Shown: in pieces, positions 27,135 to 35,797 of the stretch
How positions within the stretch are numbered: the first letter of the stretch is position 1
How the letters are laid out: every line of letters starts with the position of its first letter
From: an uncultured Erysipelotrichaceae bacterium
GTDB lineage: Bacteria > Bacillota_I > Bacilli_A > RFN20 > CAG-826
Length of the DNA stretch: 47,574 nucleotides
Direction of reading: 5' to 3'
Assembly (NCBI GenBank): GCA_902785645.1
Contig: CACZZG010000005.1
Span: 1 to 47,574, forward strand
Position numbers and translations under genes: made by a program
The notes under the pieces: model-generated
The model's input: the letters and a program-made list of their open reading frames with translations, nothing else
Database searches by the model: none
What the model was told of the DNA's origin: nothing

Positions 27135-27471
27135 AATTAATCTTAATTTTCAAAATTTCTTCTCTTAAAGGCGGTAAATCGTTTTTAGCGATTTTGTAAA
27201 TTTCTTTAAAATTTACTTTGTTATAAATATGAACTATTAATGTTCTAAGTTTTATCGCTTCTTTCCATGGAATGTTTGGGTATTCTTCCCCAAAAATTTC
27301 TTTTAATTTGGTAAGTTGCTCTCCTATTTGCATTAACGAGAAACAAGTGGCTCTACCATGTAGGTCTGATTTTTCGAACTCTTCTAAGGATAAATCTTTT
27401 AAATCATCAGTCACAAAATCAATGTGTTTAATGATTGACTCAATTCTTAGTTTTATAGTTGTTTTGTCCAT
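27133..27471 (-). CDS. hepT: HEPN-domain toxin, HepT type
   Basis: 112-aa all-alpha HEPN protein of the DUF86/HepT family. The RNase-type motif RX4HXY is intact: R76, H81, Y83 in KLRTLIVHIYNKV. In the known HEPN/MNT (type VII) systems HepT is the toxin, an RNA-cutting enzyme, and the partner nucleotidyltransferase silences it by adding AMP to the motif tyrosine. It is encoded directly downstream of the MNT gene and overlaps it by 32 bases, so the two are co-translated. Confidence 0.87.
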   Translation of the reverse strand: MDKTTIKLRIESIIKHIDFVTDDLKDLSLEEFEKSDLHGRATCFSLMQIGEQLTKLKEIFGEEYPNIPWKEAIKLRTLIVHIYNKVNFKEIYKIAKNDLPPLREEILKIKIN

Positions 27472-27940
27472 AAATTTTTACTCCATCTACTAACACTCTT
27501 GCTAAAAATTCATCATTATTTGAGAGTTGTTCGGAACTCAATAAATCAACCTGTTTTCCCAGAGATTCTTCTAATTCTGCGGCCAGGCCATAGAATTTCA
27601 GTCCCATTGTTTCGCTTTCCACAATGACAATGTCAACATCGCTTTGACTAGTCGCGTCTCCACGAGCATAACTTCCAAATAAATACGCACACCTTACTTC
27701 AGAATATTTAGCAAATATTTCACTTGCTTTTGCTCTGATAGTTCTCAAGTTTAAAATAGCAGGACTACCATCTTGATTTATTCCCATTCCCTTGAGTTTT
27801 GCTAAGATTTCATCGTATGCTTCACAGATATCACCTTTTTCTTCATAAGTTTGATAAGTGCGTCTAGACACACCGCATATTCTTGCGGCATCAACTTGAG
27901 TTAAACCAGCTTTTTTTCTGACTTCTTTTAGAGTTTGCAT
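27440..27940 (-). CDS. MNT nucleotidyltransferase antitoxin fused to an N-terminal XRE helix-turn-helix
   Basis: 166 aa. Residues about 3-35 are an XRE-type helix-turn-helix (LKEVRKKAGLTQVDAARICGVSRRTYQTYE). Residues 70-160 are a minimal nucleotidyltransferase with LFGSYARGDATSQSDVDIVI: GS at 89-90, then D101 and D103, the GSX10DXD motif. In MntA-HepT pairs this enzyme AMPylates the toxin. The fused DNA-binding domain and an inverted repeat in its promoter suggest that it also represses its own operon. It ends in TGA, the only TGA stop of an intact gene in this window. AAAGG precedes the ATG. Confidence 0.88.
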   Translation of the reverse strand: MQTLKEVRKKAGLTQVDAARICGVSRRTYQTYEEKGDICEAYDEILAKLKGMGINQDGSPAILNLRTIRAKASEIFAKYSEVRCAYLFGSYARGDATSQSDVDIVIVESETMGLKFYGLAAELEESLGKQVDLLSSEQLSNNDEFLARVLVDGVKIYGQNNYKTKN

Positions 27941-27960
27941 ATATGGACCTTTCTATTAAC

Positions 27961-27989
27961 ATTATAGTTGCGCAAAAATTAATGCGCAA
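27961..27989 (-). promoter_or_regulatory. Promoter and operator of the HEPN/MNT pair
   Basis: On the minus strand TTGCGC (27984-27989), 17 bp, TATAAT (27961-27966). A perfect inverted repeat, TTGCGCA (27968-27974) / TGCGCAA (27983-27989), covers the -35 and the spacer, the right place for an autorepressor. Confidence 0.75.
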
Positions 27990-28031
27990 GTAAGTATTAT
28001 TGAAATAATATCCCCATTTTTTTATTCGTCC

Positions 28032-28061
28032 TTGCGAACAAATTAGACGTGCGCGTATAAT
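28032..28061 (+). promoter_or_regulatory. Promoter of pyruvate:ferredoxin oxidoreductase gene
   Basis: TTGCGA (28032-28037), 18 bp, TATAAT (28056-28061). A GAAAGGA site precedes the ATG. Confidence 0.7.
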
Positions 28062-28096
28062 TATTACGGTTATTACGAAAGGATAGTTTTTAATTT

Positions 28097-31000
28097 ATGG
28101 AAGAAATTAAGAAAACAATGCTCTCAGTTGATGGTAATACTGCAGCAGCATTAGGTTCCTATAACTACATTGAAGTAGCAGGCATCTACCCAATTACTCC
28201 ATCTTCACCAATGGCGGAAAACATTGATGTTTATGCTTCACAAAAAAGAAAGAACTTCTTTGGTTCTGTAGTTAAGGTTAGTGAAATGCAATCTGAAGCT
28301 GGTGCTTCTGGTGCAGTTCACGGTGTATTACAAGCTGGTGGATTAGCAGCCACATATACTGCATCCCAAGGCTTATTATTAATGATTCCAAATATTTATA
28401 AGTGGGTCGGTGAATGCTTACCAGCAGTCTTACATGTTTCTGCAAGAAGCTTAGCCACACGTAGCTTATCAATCTTTGGCGATCATCAAGACATCTACGC
28501 AATTAGACAAACAGGCATTGCAATGTTATGTTCACATTCTGTGCAAGAAATCGCAGATTTAACAAACGTTGCTCACTTAATAGCCATTGATGCTCAATAT
28601 CCAGTTTGTCATTTCTTTGATGGCTTTAGAACATCTCATGAAATTCAAAACGTTGAATTCATCGATGATGCTGAATGGAAGAAATTATTACCAATGGATA
28701 AGGTTGAACTCTTTAGAGCTAGAGCCTTAAATCCACACACTCACCCAGTCACACGTGGTGGTGCAGAAAACGATGATATTTATTTCCAAGGCAGAGAAGC
28801 TCAAAACAAGAAAGCAGACGAAGTCCTTGAAGTCGCTATTAAATATTTCAAAGAAGCCAGCAGATTAACTGGTAGAAATTATGCTCCATTCACCTATTAT
28901 GGTGATAAAGATGCTGATAGAGTCATCATTGCTATGGGTTCTGTTACAGAAACCATCAGTGAAGTCATTGATGATTTAAGAAGCAAAGGTGAAAAAGTCG
29001 GTTTAGTGAAAGTTCACTTATATCGTCCATTCTCCGCTAAACATTTATTAGAAGTTTTACCAAAATCAGTCAAACGTATCGCTGTTTTAGATAGAACCAA
29101 AGAATTAGGTGCTTCCGGTGAACCATTATATGAAGATGTCGTCGCTGTTATTAAACAAGCTGGCTTAAACATCGAAGTATTAGGTGGTCGTTATGGTTTA
29201 TCCTCTAAGGATACACAACCAAAAGACATGAAAGCCGTCTTTGATTTCTTGAAAGCGGAAAAACGTTGGAACGGATTTACCGTTAGCATCAATGATGATG
29301 TCACACACTTATCCATTCCTGTGGATGAACATTATCATGTTAAAGGTGACTACACATCCTGCTTATTCTACGGTTTAGGTAGTGATGGTACAGTTTCCGC
29401 TAACAAATCATCCATCAAGATTATCGGTGATGCTACACACCAATACGCACAAGCATATTTCGCATATGACTCACGTAAAGCTGGTGGTGTTACACGTTCA
29501 CACTTAAGATTTGGTAAAACACCAATTAGATCCACATACTATGTGCAAAACGCAGACTTTGTGTCTTGCTCATTAGATACATACCTCTTCAAGTTCGATA
29601 TGATTAAGAACTTAAAAGAAGGTGGCACATTCTTGCTTAACACTGATATGGACGATGCCACATTAGTGAAGATGATGCCAAACCGCGTCAAATATCAATT
29701 AGCGACAAAGAAAGCAAAATTCTATGTCATCGACGCTAACAAGATTGCTAGCGAAATTGGTATGGGACGTCATACAAATACCATTCTCCAAGCCTCATTC
29801 TTCTATTTGAATCCAAATATTATGGATTATAGCGAAGCTAACAAATGGATGAAGAAGTTCGCAGAAAAGAGCTACGCCAAGAAAGGTCAAGATGTCGTTG
29901 AACTTAACTGGAAAGCTATTGATGCCGGTACTGAAGGCTTAAGAGAAGTGAAAGTCGATCCAAAATGGGCCGAATTATCTCCAAAAGCCGAAGTTAAATT
30001 AACTGGTGATGATTACTTTGACCAATACGTTTCCGTTATCGGTAACTTAGATGGTGATAACTTACCAGTCAGCAAATTCTTAGAAGGTGAATTATTAGAT
30101 GGCACAATGCAAAACAATATCACCTTTAAAGAAAAGAGAAGTATTGCGGATAGAGTCCCATTATGGCACCCAGAAGCATGTATCCAATGTAATAACTGTG
30201 CCTTTGTCTGTCCACATGCCACAATTAGACCATTCTTACTCAACGATGAAGAATTAGCCAAAGCCCCAGAGCTCGCTAAAGAAGTTGTTGATCCAAAACT
30301 CCCAATGCTCAAAGCCAAAGGCTTAAAATACAGATTACAAATTTCTCCACGTAACTGTGTTGGCTGTGGATTATGTGTCAGCGAATGTAACGCTAACAAG
30401 ACCGGTAAAGTCGCTCTTGAAATGGTTGAAGCTAAATCACAATTCGCTCAAGAAGAAGCTGCTGATTACTTATTCAAACACGTCACTTATAAAGCTGATG
30501 CTTTACCAGCACCAATGCTCGATAGTGTCCTTGGTGTTAGTTACTTAATGCCATATATGGAAGTTTCCGGCGCTTGTGCGGGATGTGGTGAAACACCATA
30601 TTACAGATTAGTCTCTCAATTATTTGGTAAAGATATGTTAGTTGCTAACGCAACTGGTTGCTCATCCATCTATAGTGGTTCCACTCCATTAACTCCATTC
30701 TGCACCGATAAAGAAGGTCAAGGTATTGCCTGGGCTAACTCCTTATTCGAAGACAACGCTGAATTCGGTTATGGTATGAGAGTGGCAACAGATGCCAAGA
30801 TCAAACGTATCATTGAAATCTTATTAGCCGCAAAAGAAAGAGGCTTAGAACCTGAATTAAACGAAACAATTGATGCTTACTTTGCTAACATCAAGAATAG
30901 AAACGCTGTTAGACCAATCGTGAAGAGATTAGTCGAACTTGTTAAAGCCAGTAAAGATGAAGGCGTTAAAGAAGTCCTTACTTATGAAAGAGACTTACAA

Positions 31001-31639
31001 GACAAATCCATTTGGATTATCGGTGGTGACGGATGGTCATACGATATCGGTTATGGTGGATTAGATCACGTTATCGCTAACGAAGAAGATGTTAACATCT
31101 TAGTCTTAGATACCGAAGTCTATTCTAATACCGGTGGTCAATCATCTAAATCTTCACAAACTGGTTCTATCGCGAAATTTACCGCTTCCGGTAAAACAAC
31201 CGCGAAGAAGAACTTAGCCCTCATCGCCATGAGCTATGGCAATGTCTATGTCGCTCAAATCGCTTTAGGCGCTAACCCAGTGGCCGCTATTAAAGCCTTA
31301 AAAGAAGCTGAAAGCTATGATGGTCCATCATTAGTAATCTGCTATGCTCCATGTGCTAACCATGGTATTAAAGGTGGCTTAGCCAACTCCATGAGACAAG
31401 AAAGATTAGCAGTGGAATGCGGTTATTTCCCAATCTTCAGATATGACCCACGTAAAGAAACTCCACTTACTGTCGATTGCAAAGATCCAGATTACAGCAA
31501 GTTAAGAGACTTCGTCATGACTGAAACCAGATTCTCTCAACTCCCAAGAGTCAACCCTGAACATGCTGAAGAATTACTCACAAAATGTGAGAAATATGCG
31601 AAGGATAGATTCGATAGAATCAAGAAATTTGGTCTCTAA
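28097..31639 (+). CDS. nifJ: Pyruvate:ferredoxin (flavodoxin) oxidoreductase
   Basis: 1180-aa single-chain enzyme that oxidises pyruvate to acetyl-CoA and CO2 and reduces ferredoxin; oxygen-sensitive and typical of anaerobes. All domains are present: N-terminal YPITPSSPMAE, two 4Fe-4S motifs (CIQCNNCAFVCP near 695, CVGCGLCVSECN near 754), the CAGCGETPY cysteines near 827, and the thiamine-diphosphate site GDGWSYDIGYGGLDHVIA through VYSNTGGQSSKSSQTG. Length is normal. Single gene with its own promoter and terminator. It explains how this organism makes acetyl-CoA from the glycolytic pyruvate of the gap-pgk-tpiA pathway. Confidence 0.97.
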   Translation: MEEIKKTMLSVDGNTAAALGSYNYIEVAGIYPITPSSPMAENIDVYASQKRKNFFGSVVKVSEMQSEAGASGAVHGVLQAGGLAATYTASQGLLLMIPNIYKWVGECLPAVLHVSARSLATRSLSIFGDHQDIYAIRQTGIAMLCSHSVQEIADLTNVAHLIAIDAQYPVCHFFDGFRTSHEIQNVEFIDDAEWKKLLPMDKVELFRARALNPHTHPVTRGGAENDDIYFQGREAQNKKADEVLEVAIKYFKEASRLTGRNYAPFTYYGDKDADRVIIAMGSVTETISEVIDDLRSKGEKVGLVKVHLYRPFSAKHLLEVLPKSVKRIAVLDRTKELGASGEPLYEDVVAVIKQAGLNIEVLGGRYGLSSKDTQPKDMKAVFDFLKAEKRWNGFTVSINDDVTHLSIPVDEHYHVKGDYTSCLFYGLGSDGTVSANKSSIKIIGDATHQYAQAYFAYDSRKAGGVTRSHLRFGKTPIRSTYYVQNADFVSCSLDTYLFKFDMIKNLKEGGTFLLNTDMDDATLVKMMPNRVKYQLATKKAKFYVIDANKIASEIGMGRHTNTILQASFFYLNPNIMDYSEANKWMKKFAEKSYAKKGQDVVELNWKAIDAGTEGLREVKVDPKWAELSPKAEVKLTGDDYFDQYVSVIGNLDGDNLPVSKFLEGELLDGTMQNNITFKEKRSIADRVPLWHPEACIQCNNCAFVCPHATIRPFLLNDEELAKAPELAKEVVDPKLPMLKAKGLKYRLQISPRNCVGCGLCVSECNANKTGKVALEMVEAKSQFAQEEAADYLFKHVTYKADALPAPMLDSVLGVSYLMPYMEVSGACAGCGETPYYRLVSQLFGKDMLVANATGCSSIYSGSTPLTPFCTDKEGQGIAWANSLFEDNAEFGYGMRVATDAKIKRIIEILLAAKERGLEPELNETIDAYFANIKNRNAVRPIVKRLVELVKASKDEGVKEVLTYERDLQDKSIWIIGGDGWSYDIGYGGLDHVIANEEDVNILVLDTEVYSNTGGQSSKSSQTGSIAKFTASGKTTAKKNLALIAMSYGNVYVAQIALGANPVAAIKALKEAESYDGPSLVICYAPCANHGIKGGLANSMRQERLAVECGYFPIFRYDPRKETPLTVDCKDPDYSKLRDFVMTETRFSQLPRVNPEHAEELLTKCEKYAKDRFDRIKKFGL

Positions 31640-31654
31640 TATCTATTACAATTT

Positions 31655-31688
31655 AGGAGGAAGGTTTGCTTCCTCCTTTTTGTTTTGA
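31655..31688 (+). terminator. nifJ terminator
   Basis: AGGAGGAAG / CTTCCTCCT, 9 bp, loop GTTTG, then TTTTTGTTTT. Confidence 0.93.
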
Positions 31689-31728
31689 TACATTCTTAAG
31701 TTTTTGTATATTTTTATTATCTTTTCAC

Positions 31729-31757
31729 TTGTTAAAGGATTAAATTTGGTCTATATT
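31729..31757 (+). promoter_or_regulatory. Promoter of the small hypothetical gene
   Basis: TTGTTA (31729-31734), 17 bp, TATATT (31752-31757). Confidence 0.6.
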
Positions 31758-31777
31758 AATGTGGTAGGTTAAGCATT

Positions 31778-32128
31778 ATGAATAAACAATTTAGACAACT
31801 CGAATTAGTATTAGAATTAATGAATGAAAAGGAACAAATCGAAGAAAATATCAAAGCCCTTCCAGTTGGTTACATTTCCGTTAAACAAATTTCTGGACAT
31901 ACTTATTACTACCGTCAATGGAGAGAAGGAAGCAAAATTATTTCTTCATACGTTCCAGAGGCATTTTTGAACGCCACAAGAAGAAAAATCGCTGCAAGAA
32001 AAGAACAAGAATCTCTTTTAAGAGCAGTTAAATTAGATCTCAAGAAAGCCTTGAGAAAAGTTAATAAAGAACGCGCTTTAACAAAAGAAGAAGTCGAACA
32101 ACTTCTCGAACAAGAAAGAGCGAAATAA
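31778..32128 (+). CDS. Small helical protein of unknown function with YYYRQWREG motif
   Basis: 116 aa, no signal peptide. A helical N terminus, then a beta-hairpin module LPVGYISVKQISGHTYYYRQWREGSKIISSYV, and a long Lys/Arg/Glu-rich helix to the end. I recall the GYI..K.I.G..YYY.QWREG pattern in short uncharacterised Firmicutes proteins, but can name no function. Arg and aromatic content would suit nucleic-acid binding. No strong Shine-Dalgarno is visible (AGG lies 12 bases up). A terminator follows. Confidence 0.65.
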   Translation: MNKQFRQLELVLELMNEKEQIEENIKALPVGYISVKQISGHTYYYRQWREGSKIISSYVPEAFLNATRRKIAARKEQESLLRAVKLDLKKALRKVNKERALTKEEVEQLLEQERAK

Positions 32129-32150
32129 TTTCTTAAATAAAATGAATAAG

Positions 32151-32173
32151 ACAGGACTTGTCCTGTTTTTTCT
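32151..32173 (+). terminator. Rho-independent terminator
   Basis: ACAGGA-CTTG-TCCTGT hairpin followed by a T-run. Confidence 0.85.
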
Positions 32174-32203
32174 TTATATGTAAAATATCTCTTAGGATTA
32201 TTT

Positions 32204-32698
32204 ATGTCGAAATTAGTCGTTTTATCAGGTGTTCCAGGTAGTGGAAAGAGTTACTTCTCTAAAATGCTCCGCAAAAAGAAAGTGGGGCATGTTTATATCA
32301 TTTCCTCTGATTCATTAAGAGATATTGTGACTGGTAGTCAAAGAAACATCTCAGAAGATGAATTAATGTGGAAGATGTATTATCAACTCGCTAAAGTTTA
32401 TTCCGCTGATCCAAACGGCATTGTGGTCTTAGATGCGACAAATCGAAATATTAAATATCGTATCGATCCAGTTAAAGAATTAAGAAAGAATTTTGATGAA
32501 GCGGATCTAGTTATATTCGATATTCCTAAAGAAGTAGTTATTAGACAAAATCGCGAGAGAGAATTCCCGGTTCCTGAATCAGTCTTAGATGAATATTTTG
32601 CTGATTTCCAATTACCGCAAAAAGAGGACTATGAATTCTTCAAAAATGTCTATATCGCCACAAGCGATAATGAAAGCGAAATAATTGATTTATTATAA
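32204..32698 (+). CDS. P-loop kinase of the AAA_33/polynucleotide-kinase-like family
   Basis: 164 aa. Walker A GVPGSGKS (residues 9-16), SSDSLRD, VVLDATN (Walker B region) and the lid arginines RQNREREFPVPESVLDEYFADFQLP follow the layout of T4 Pnk/Pnkp-type 5'-kinases and zeta-like kinases. The compact size means kinase domain only, with no phosphatase or ligase. It could phosphorylate RNA/DNA ends, a nucleoside or another small molecule. An AGGA lies 6 bases before the start. Single gene with terminators on both sides. Confidence 0.75.
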   Translation: MSKLVVLSGVPGSGKSYFSKMLRKKKVGHVYIISSDSLRDIVTGSQRNISEDELMWKMYYQLAKVYSADPNGIVVLDATNRNIKYRIDPVKELRKNFDEADLVIFDIPKEVVIRQNREREFPVPESVLDEYFADFQLPQKEDYEFFKNVYIATSDNESEIIDLL

Positions 32699-32703
32699 AA
32701 ATA

Positions 32704-32730
32704 AACATCTACAAAGTAGATGTTTTTTAT
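32704..32730 (+). terminator. Rho-independent terminator
   Basis: AACATCTAC-AAA-GTAGATGTT hairpin with a T-run; it faces the oppositely oriented tRNA-Pro. Confidence 0.85.
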
Positions 32731-32734
32731 TACC

Positions 32735-32811
32735 TGGTCGGAACGATGAGATTTGAACTCACGACCCCTTCCACCCCAAGGAAGTGCGCTACCAAGCTGC
32801 GCTACGTCCCG
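32735..32811 (-). tRNA. tRNA-Pro (anticodon GGG)
   Basis: 77 nt with encoded CCA on the minus strand. Acceptor CGGGACG / CGTTCCG (one G-U), D-arm GCGC/GCGC, anticodon stem CTTCC/GGAAG with loop TTGGGGT, T loop TTCAAAT. The anticodon GGG reads CCC and CCT. Confidence 0.95.
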
Positions 32812-32822
32812 ATAACTAATTT

Positions 32823-32851
32823 ATTATACTGATATTTCATTTTTTTGATAA
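32823..32851 (-). promoter_or_regulatory. tRNA-Pro promoter
   Basis: On the minus strand TTATCA (32846-32851), 17 bp, TATAAT (32823-32828). Confidence 0.65.
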
Positions 32852-32908
32852 GGGTTTCTAGGTTAATTAGATATAAATAAAATTTATCGTTACTTTTATG
32901 AAAAAGCA

Positions 32909-32934
32909 AAGAAGAGGTAGAAATATCTCTTCTT
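32909..32934. repeat. Inverted repeat in front of uvrA
   Basis: AAGAAGAG (32909-32916) and CTCTTCTT (32927-32934), perfect 8-bp arms around 10 bases, just upstream of a possible -10 (TATTAT 32943-32948). It could be an operator or an mRNA hairpin. Confidence 0.5.
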
Positions 32935-32956
32935 CATGTTTATATTATTAATTACT

Positions 32957-35797
32957 ATGGAAACGAAAATTGTTATCAAAGGTGCAAAAGAGAATAATTT
33001 AAAGAATATCGATTTGGAATTACCAAAGAATTCTTTGATTGTCTTTTCTGGTTTATCCGGAAGTGGTAAGACCACTTTAGCGTTTGATACCATCTTCGCG
33101 GAAGGTCAAAGAAGATATATGGAATCATTATCTTCCTATGCCCGTCAATTCTTGGGAAACTACGATAAACCAAACGTTGATAGCATTGATGGATTATCAC
33201 CAAGTATTGCGATTGATCAAAAAAGTGTTTCACATAACCCCAGAAGTACTGTTGGTACAGTTACTGAGATATATGACTACTTAAGATTGCTATTTGGTCG
33301 AGTGGGTATTCCATATTGTCCAAATCATCATCAACCAATCATTTCTTTTTCTCCATCTATGATGACTGATATTGTTTTAGGATATCCAGAAGGGACAAAA
33401 ATACAATTATTAGCCCCAGTTGTTCATGAAGAAAAAGGCACGCATAAAGAAATATTAGACAAGATTAGAATCAATGGTTTTACTCGTTTAAGAGTGGATA
33501 ACAACCTCATTACCATTGATGAAGTTAAAGAACTCGAAAAGAATAAAAGACATAATATCGATATCGTCATTGATAGAATTATCGTTAAAAAAGAGAATAG
33601 AAGCCGTATTTATGACTCAATCGAAACCGCTTTAGACTGGTCACATGGTTTATTAGTGATTCTTACTGAAGAGGGCGAAAGAGTGCTTTCTGATAAGCAT
33701 ACATGTCCAATATGTGGATTCTCTGTTCCAAAAGTGGAACCAAGATTATTCTCCTTTAACGCGCCGATGGGATTTTGCCCTGACTGTAAAGGTCTAGGTG
33801 TGAAAAGAGAAGTGGATGTCGATATCTTAATTCCTGATAAAAACTTATCGATTAATCAAGGGGCTATTAGATGGTTTAAAAATATCATTGGTAGTAAGAA
33901 TATTGAGTGGCAAGAATTTGCTTTACTATGTAAGCTCTACAAAATCGATATGGATAAACCATATAAAGATTTAACCGAAAAAGAGAAACAAATCGTTTTA
34001 GTGGGTAGTGATCAACCATTTAAATATGAGATTACTTCCGTGAATGGAAATGTCATGCATAGAAACGGTTATATCGAAGGCATTAAAACTCGTATTGACC
34101 GTCTATATAACAACACGAGCAGCGATATGATGAGAGAAATCTTTGAATATTATGTTTGTGATAAAGAATGTACAACCTGTCATGGAGCTAGACTTAATCA
34201 ACAAGCATTATCTGTTTTAATCGATGGCAAAAACATTTACGAAGTCACATGTATGCAACTCAAAGAGCTACTGAAGTGGGTAGATGAATTGCCAAATAAA
34301 TTAAGTGAAAGTCAAAGAACTATCGCGGATATGGTCTTAAAAGAAATCCATAACCGTTTATCATTCTTATGTGATGTGGGATTAGATTATTTAACTCTAT
34401 CTCGTATGGCAATGACTCTTTCCGGTGGAGAAAGTCAACGTATTCGATTAGCCACACAAATCGGTAGTAAATTAACCGGTGTTTTATATGTTTTAGATGA
34501 ACCATCTATTGGCTTACATCAAAAAGATGACCAAAGACTCATCAGCACGATGAAAAAGATGAGAGATTTAGGAAACACTTTAGTGGTGGTTGAACACGAT
34601 GAAGAAACCATTAGAAGTGCGGATTATATTGTTGATATTGGTCCTGGTGCTGGATTCCATGGTGGTGAAGTTGTCGCTTCTGGTTCCTTAGAAGATATTG
34701 AAAAAGCGGAAAATAGTATTACTGGACAATATTTAACCGGTAAGAAATATATTGCTATTCCAAAGAATAGAAGACCAGGAAATGGTAAATTCATTCAAAT
34801 TAGAGGCGCAAAGAGTAATAACTTAAAAGGCGTGGATGTTGATATTCCTTTAGGTTGTTTTGTCTGTGTTACTGGTGTCTCTGGAAGCGGTAAATCATCT
34901 TTAATCAACCAAACACTTTATCCGTATATCCAAAAATTATTTAATGAAAACGCTGAAGTTACCTTAGGTAAGTTCGATGAAATTAAGGGTGTGGAATATT
35001 TAGATAAGGTTGTCGATGTCACTCAAGATCCAATTGGTAGAACTCCAAGAAGTAACCCCGCTACATATGTGAAGTTATTTGATGATATTCGCGATTTATT
35101 CGCAGAAACTATCGAAGCTAAAGCTCGTGGTTTTGATAAAGGAAGATTCTCTTTTAATACTACAGGTGGTAGATGTGAAACATGTCAAGGCGCAGGTGTC
35201 ACTTGTATCCCCATGAACTTCTTACCGGATGTTTATGTTAGATGTGATGCTTGTGGTGGTAAACGTTATAACGAAGAAACGTTACAAGTTACCTATAAAG
35301 GTAAAACCATCTATGATGTCTTAGAGATGACAATTGAGGATGCCTTAAAGTTCTTTGAAAATCGTCCAAAGCTCAAAAAGAGAATTCAAATTCTTTATGA
35401 TGTTGGTCTTGGCTATATGAAACTCGGTCAACCCGCGACCACATTATCTGGTGGTGAAGCTCAACGTGTTAAATTAGCCTATGAACTTCAAAAGAAACCA
35501 ACTGGCAAATCATTATATATTCTTGATGAACCCACAACTGGATTACATACAGATGATGTCTCAAGATTATTAAAAATCTTGCAAAGAATTGTCGATAATG
35601 GTGATACTGTCTTAGTTATTGAACATAACTTAGATGTCATCAAAGTCGCTGATTATATTATCGATTTAGGACCTGATGGTGGCGATCGTGGTGGCACAAT
35701 CGTCGCTAAAGGAACCCCAGAAGAAGTCAGTGAATGTGAAAGATCATACACTGGACAATATCTAAAAGATATTCTTAAGAAAGGACAATACGAATAA
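32957..35797 (+). CDS. uvrA: Excinuclease ABC subunit A
   Basis: Damage-recognition ATPase of nucleotide excision repair. 946 aa from ATG 32957, which gives the normal N terminus METKIVIKGAKENNLKNI; the in-frame ATG at 32936 would add seven hydrophobic residues not found in the family. Two ABC modules: Walker A GLSGSGKTT and GVSGSGKSS, signatures LSGGESQR and LSGGEAQR, Walker B VLDEPS and ILDEPT. Zinc modules CPIC...CPDC and CETC...CDAC are intact. uvrB is not in the window. The stop overlaps the lgt start (TAATG). There is no Shine-Dalgarno before ATG 32957. Confidence 0.97.
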   Translation: METKIVIKGAKENNLKNIDLELPKNSLIVFSGLSGSGKTTLAFDTIFAEGQRRYMESLSSYARQFLGNYDKPNVDSIDGLSPSIAIDQKSVSHNPRSTVGTVTEIYDYLRLLFGRVGIPYCPNHHQPIISFSPSMMTDIVLGYPEGTKIQLLAPVVHEEKGTHKEILDKIRINGFTRLRVDNNLITIDEVKELEKNKRHNIDIVIDRIIVKKENRSRIYDSIETALDWSHGLLVILTEEGERVLSDKHTCPICGFSVPKVEPRLFSFNAPMGFCPDCKGLGVKREVDVDILIPDKNLSINQGAIRWFKNIIGSKNIEWQEFALLCKLYKIDMDKPYKDLTEKEKQIVLVGSDQPFKYEITSVNGNVMHRNGYIEGIKTRIDRLYNNTSSDMMREIFEYYVCDKECTTCHGARLNQQALSVLIDGKNIYEVTCMQLKELLKWVDELPNKLSESQRTIADMVLKEIHNRLSFLCDVGLDYLTLSRMAMTLSGGESQRIRLATQIGSKLTGVLYVLDEPSIGLHQKDDQRLISTMKKMRDLGNTLVVVEHDEETIRSADYIVDIGPGAGFHGGEVVASGSLEDIEKAENSITGQYLTGKKYIAIPKNRRPGNGKFIQIRGAKSNNLKGVDVDIPLGCFVCVTGVSGSGKSSLINQTLYPYIQKLFNENAEVTLGKFDEIKGVEYLDKVVDVTQDPIGRTPRSNPATYVKLFDDIRDLFAETIEAKARGFDKGRFSFNTTGGRCETCQGAGVTCIPMNFLPDVYVRCDACGGKRYNEETLQVTYKGKTIYDVLEMTIEDALKFFENRPKLKKRIQILYDVGLGYMKLGQPATTLSGGEAQRVKLAYELQKKPTGKSLYILDEPTTGLHTDDVSRLLKILQRIVDNGDTVLVIEHNLDVIKVADYIIDLGPDGGDRGGTIVAKGTPEEVSECERSYTGQYLKDILKKGQYE

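Noticed and set aside
30013-30399. 128-aa minus-strand open frame
   Set aside because: Antisense to the ferredoxin-like part of pyruvate:ferredoxin oxidoreductase; no independent support.
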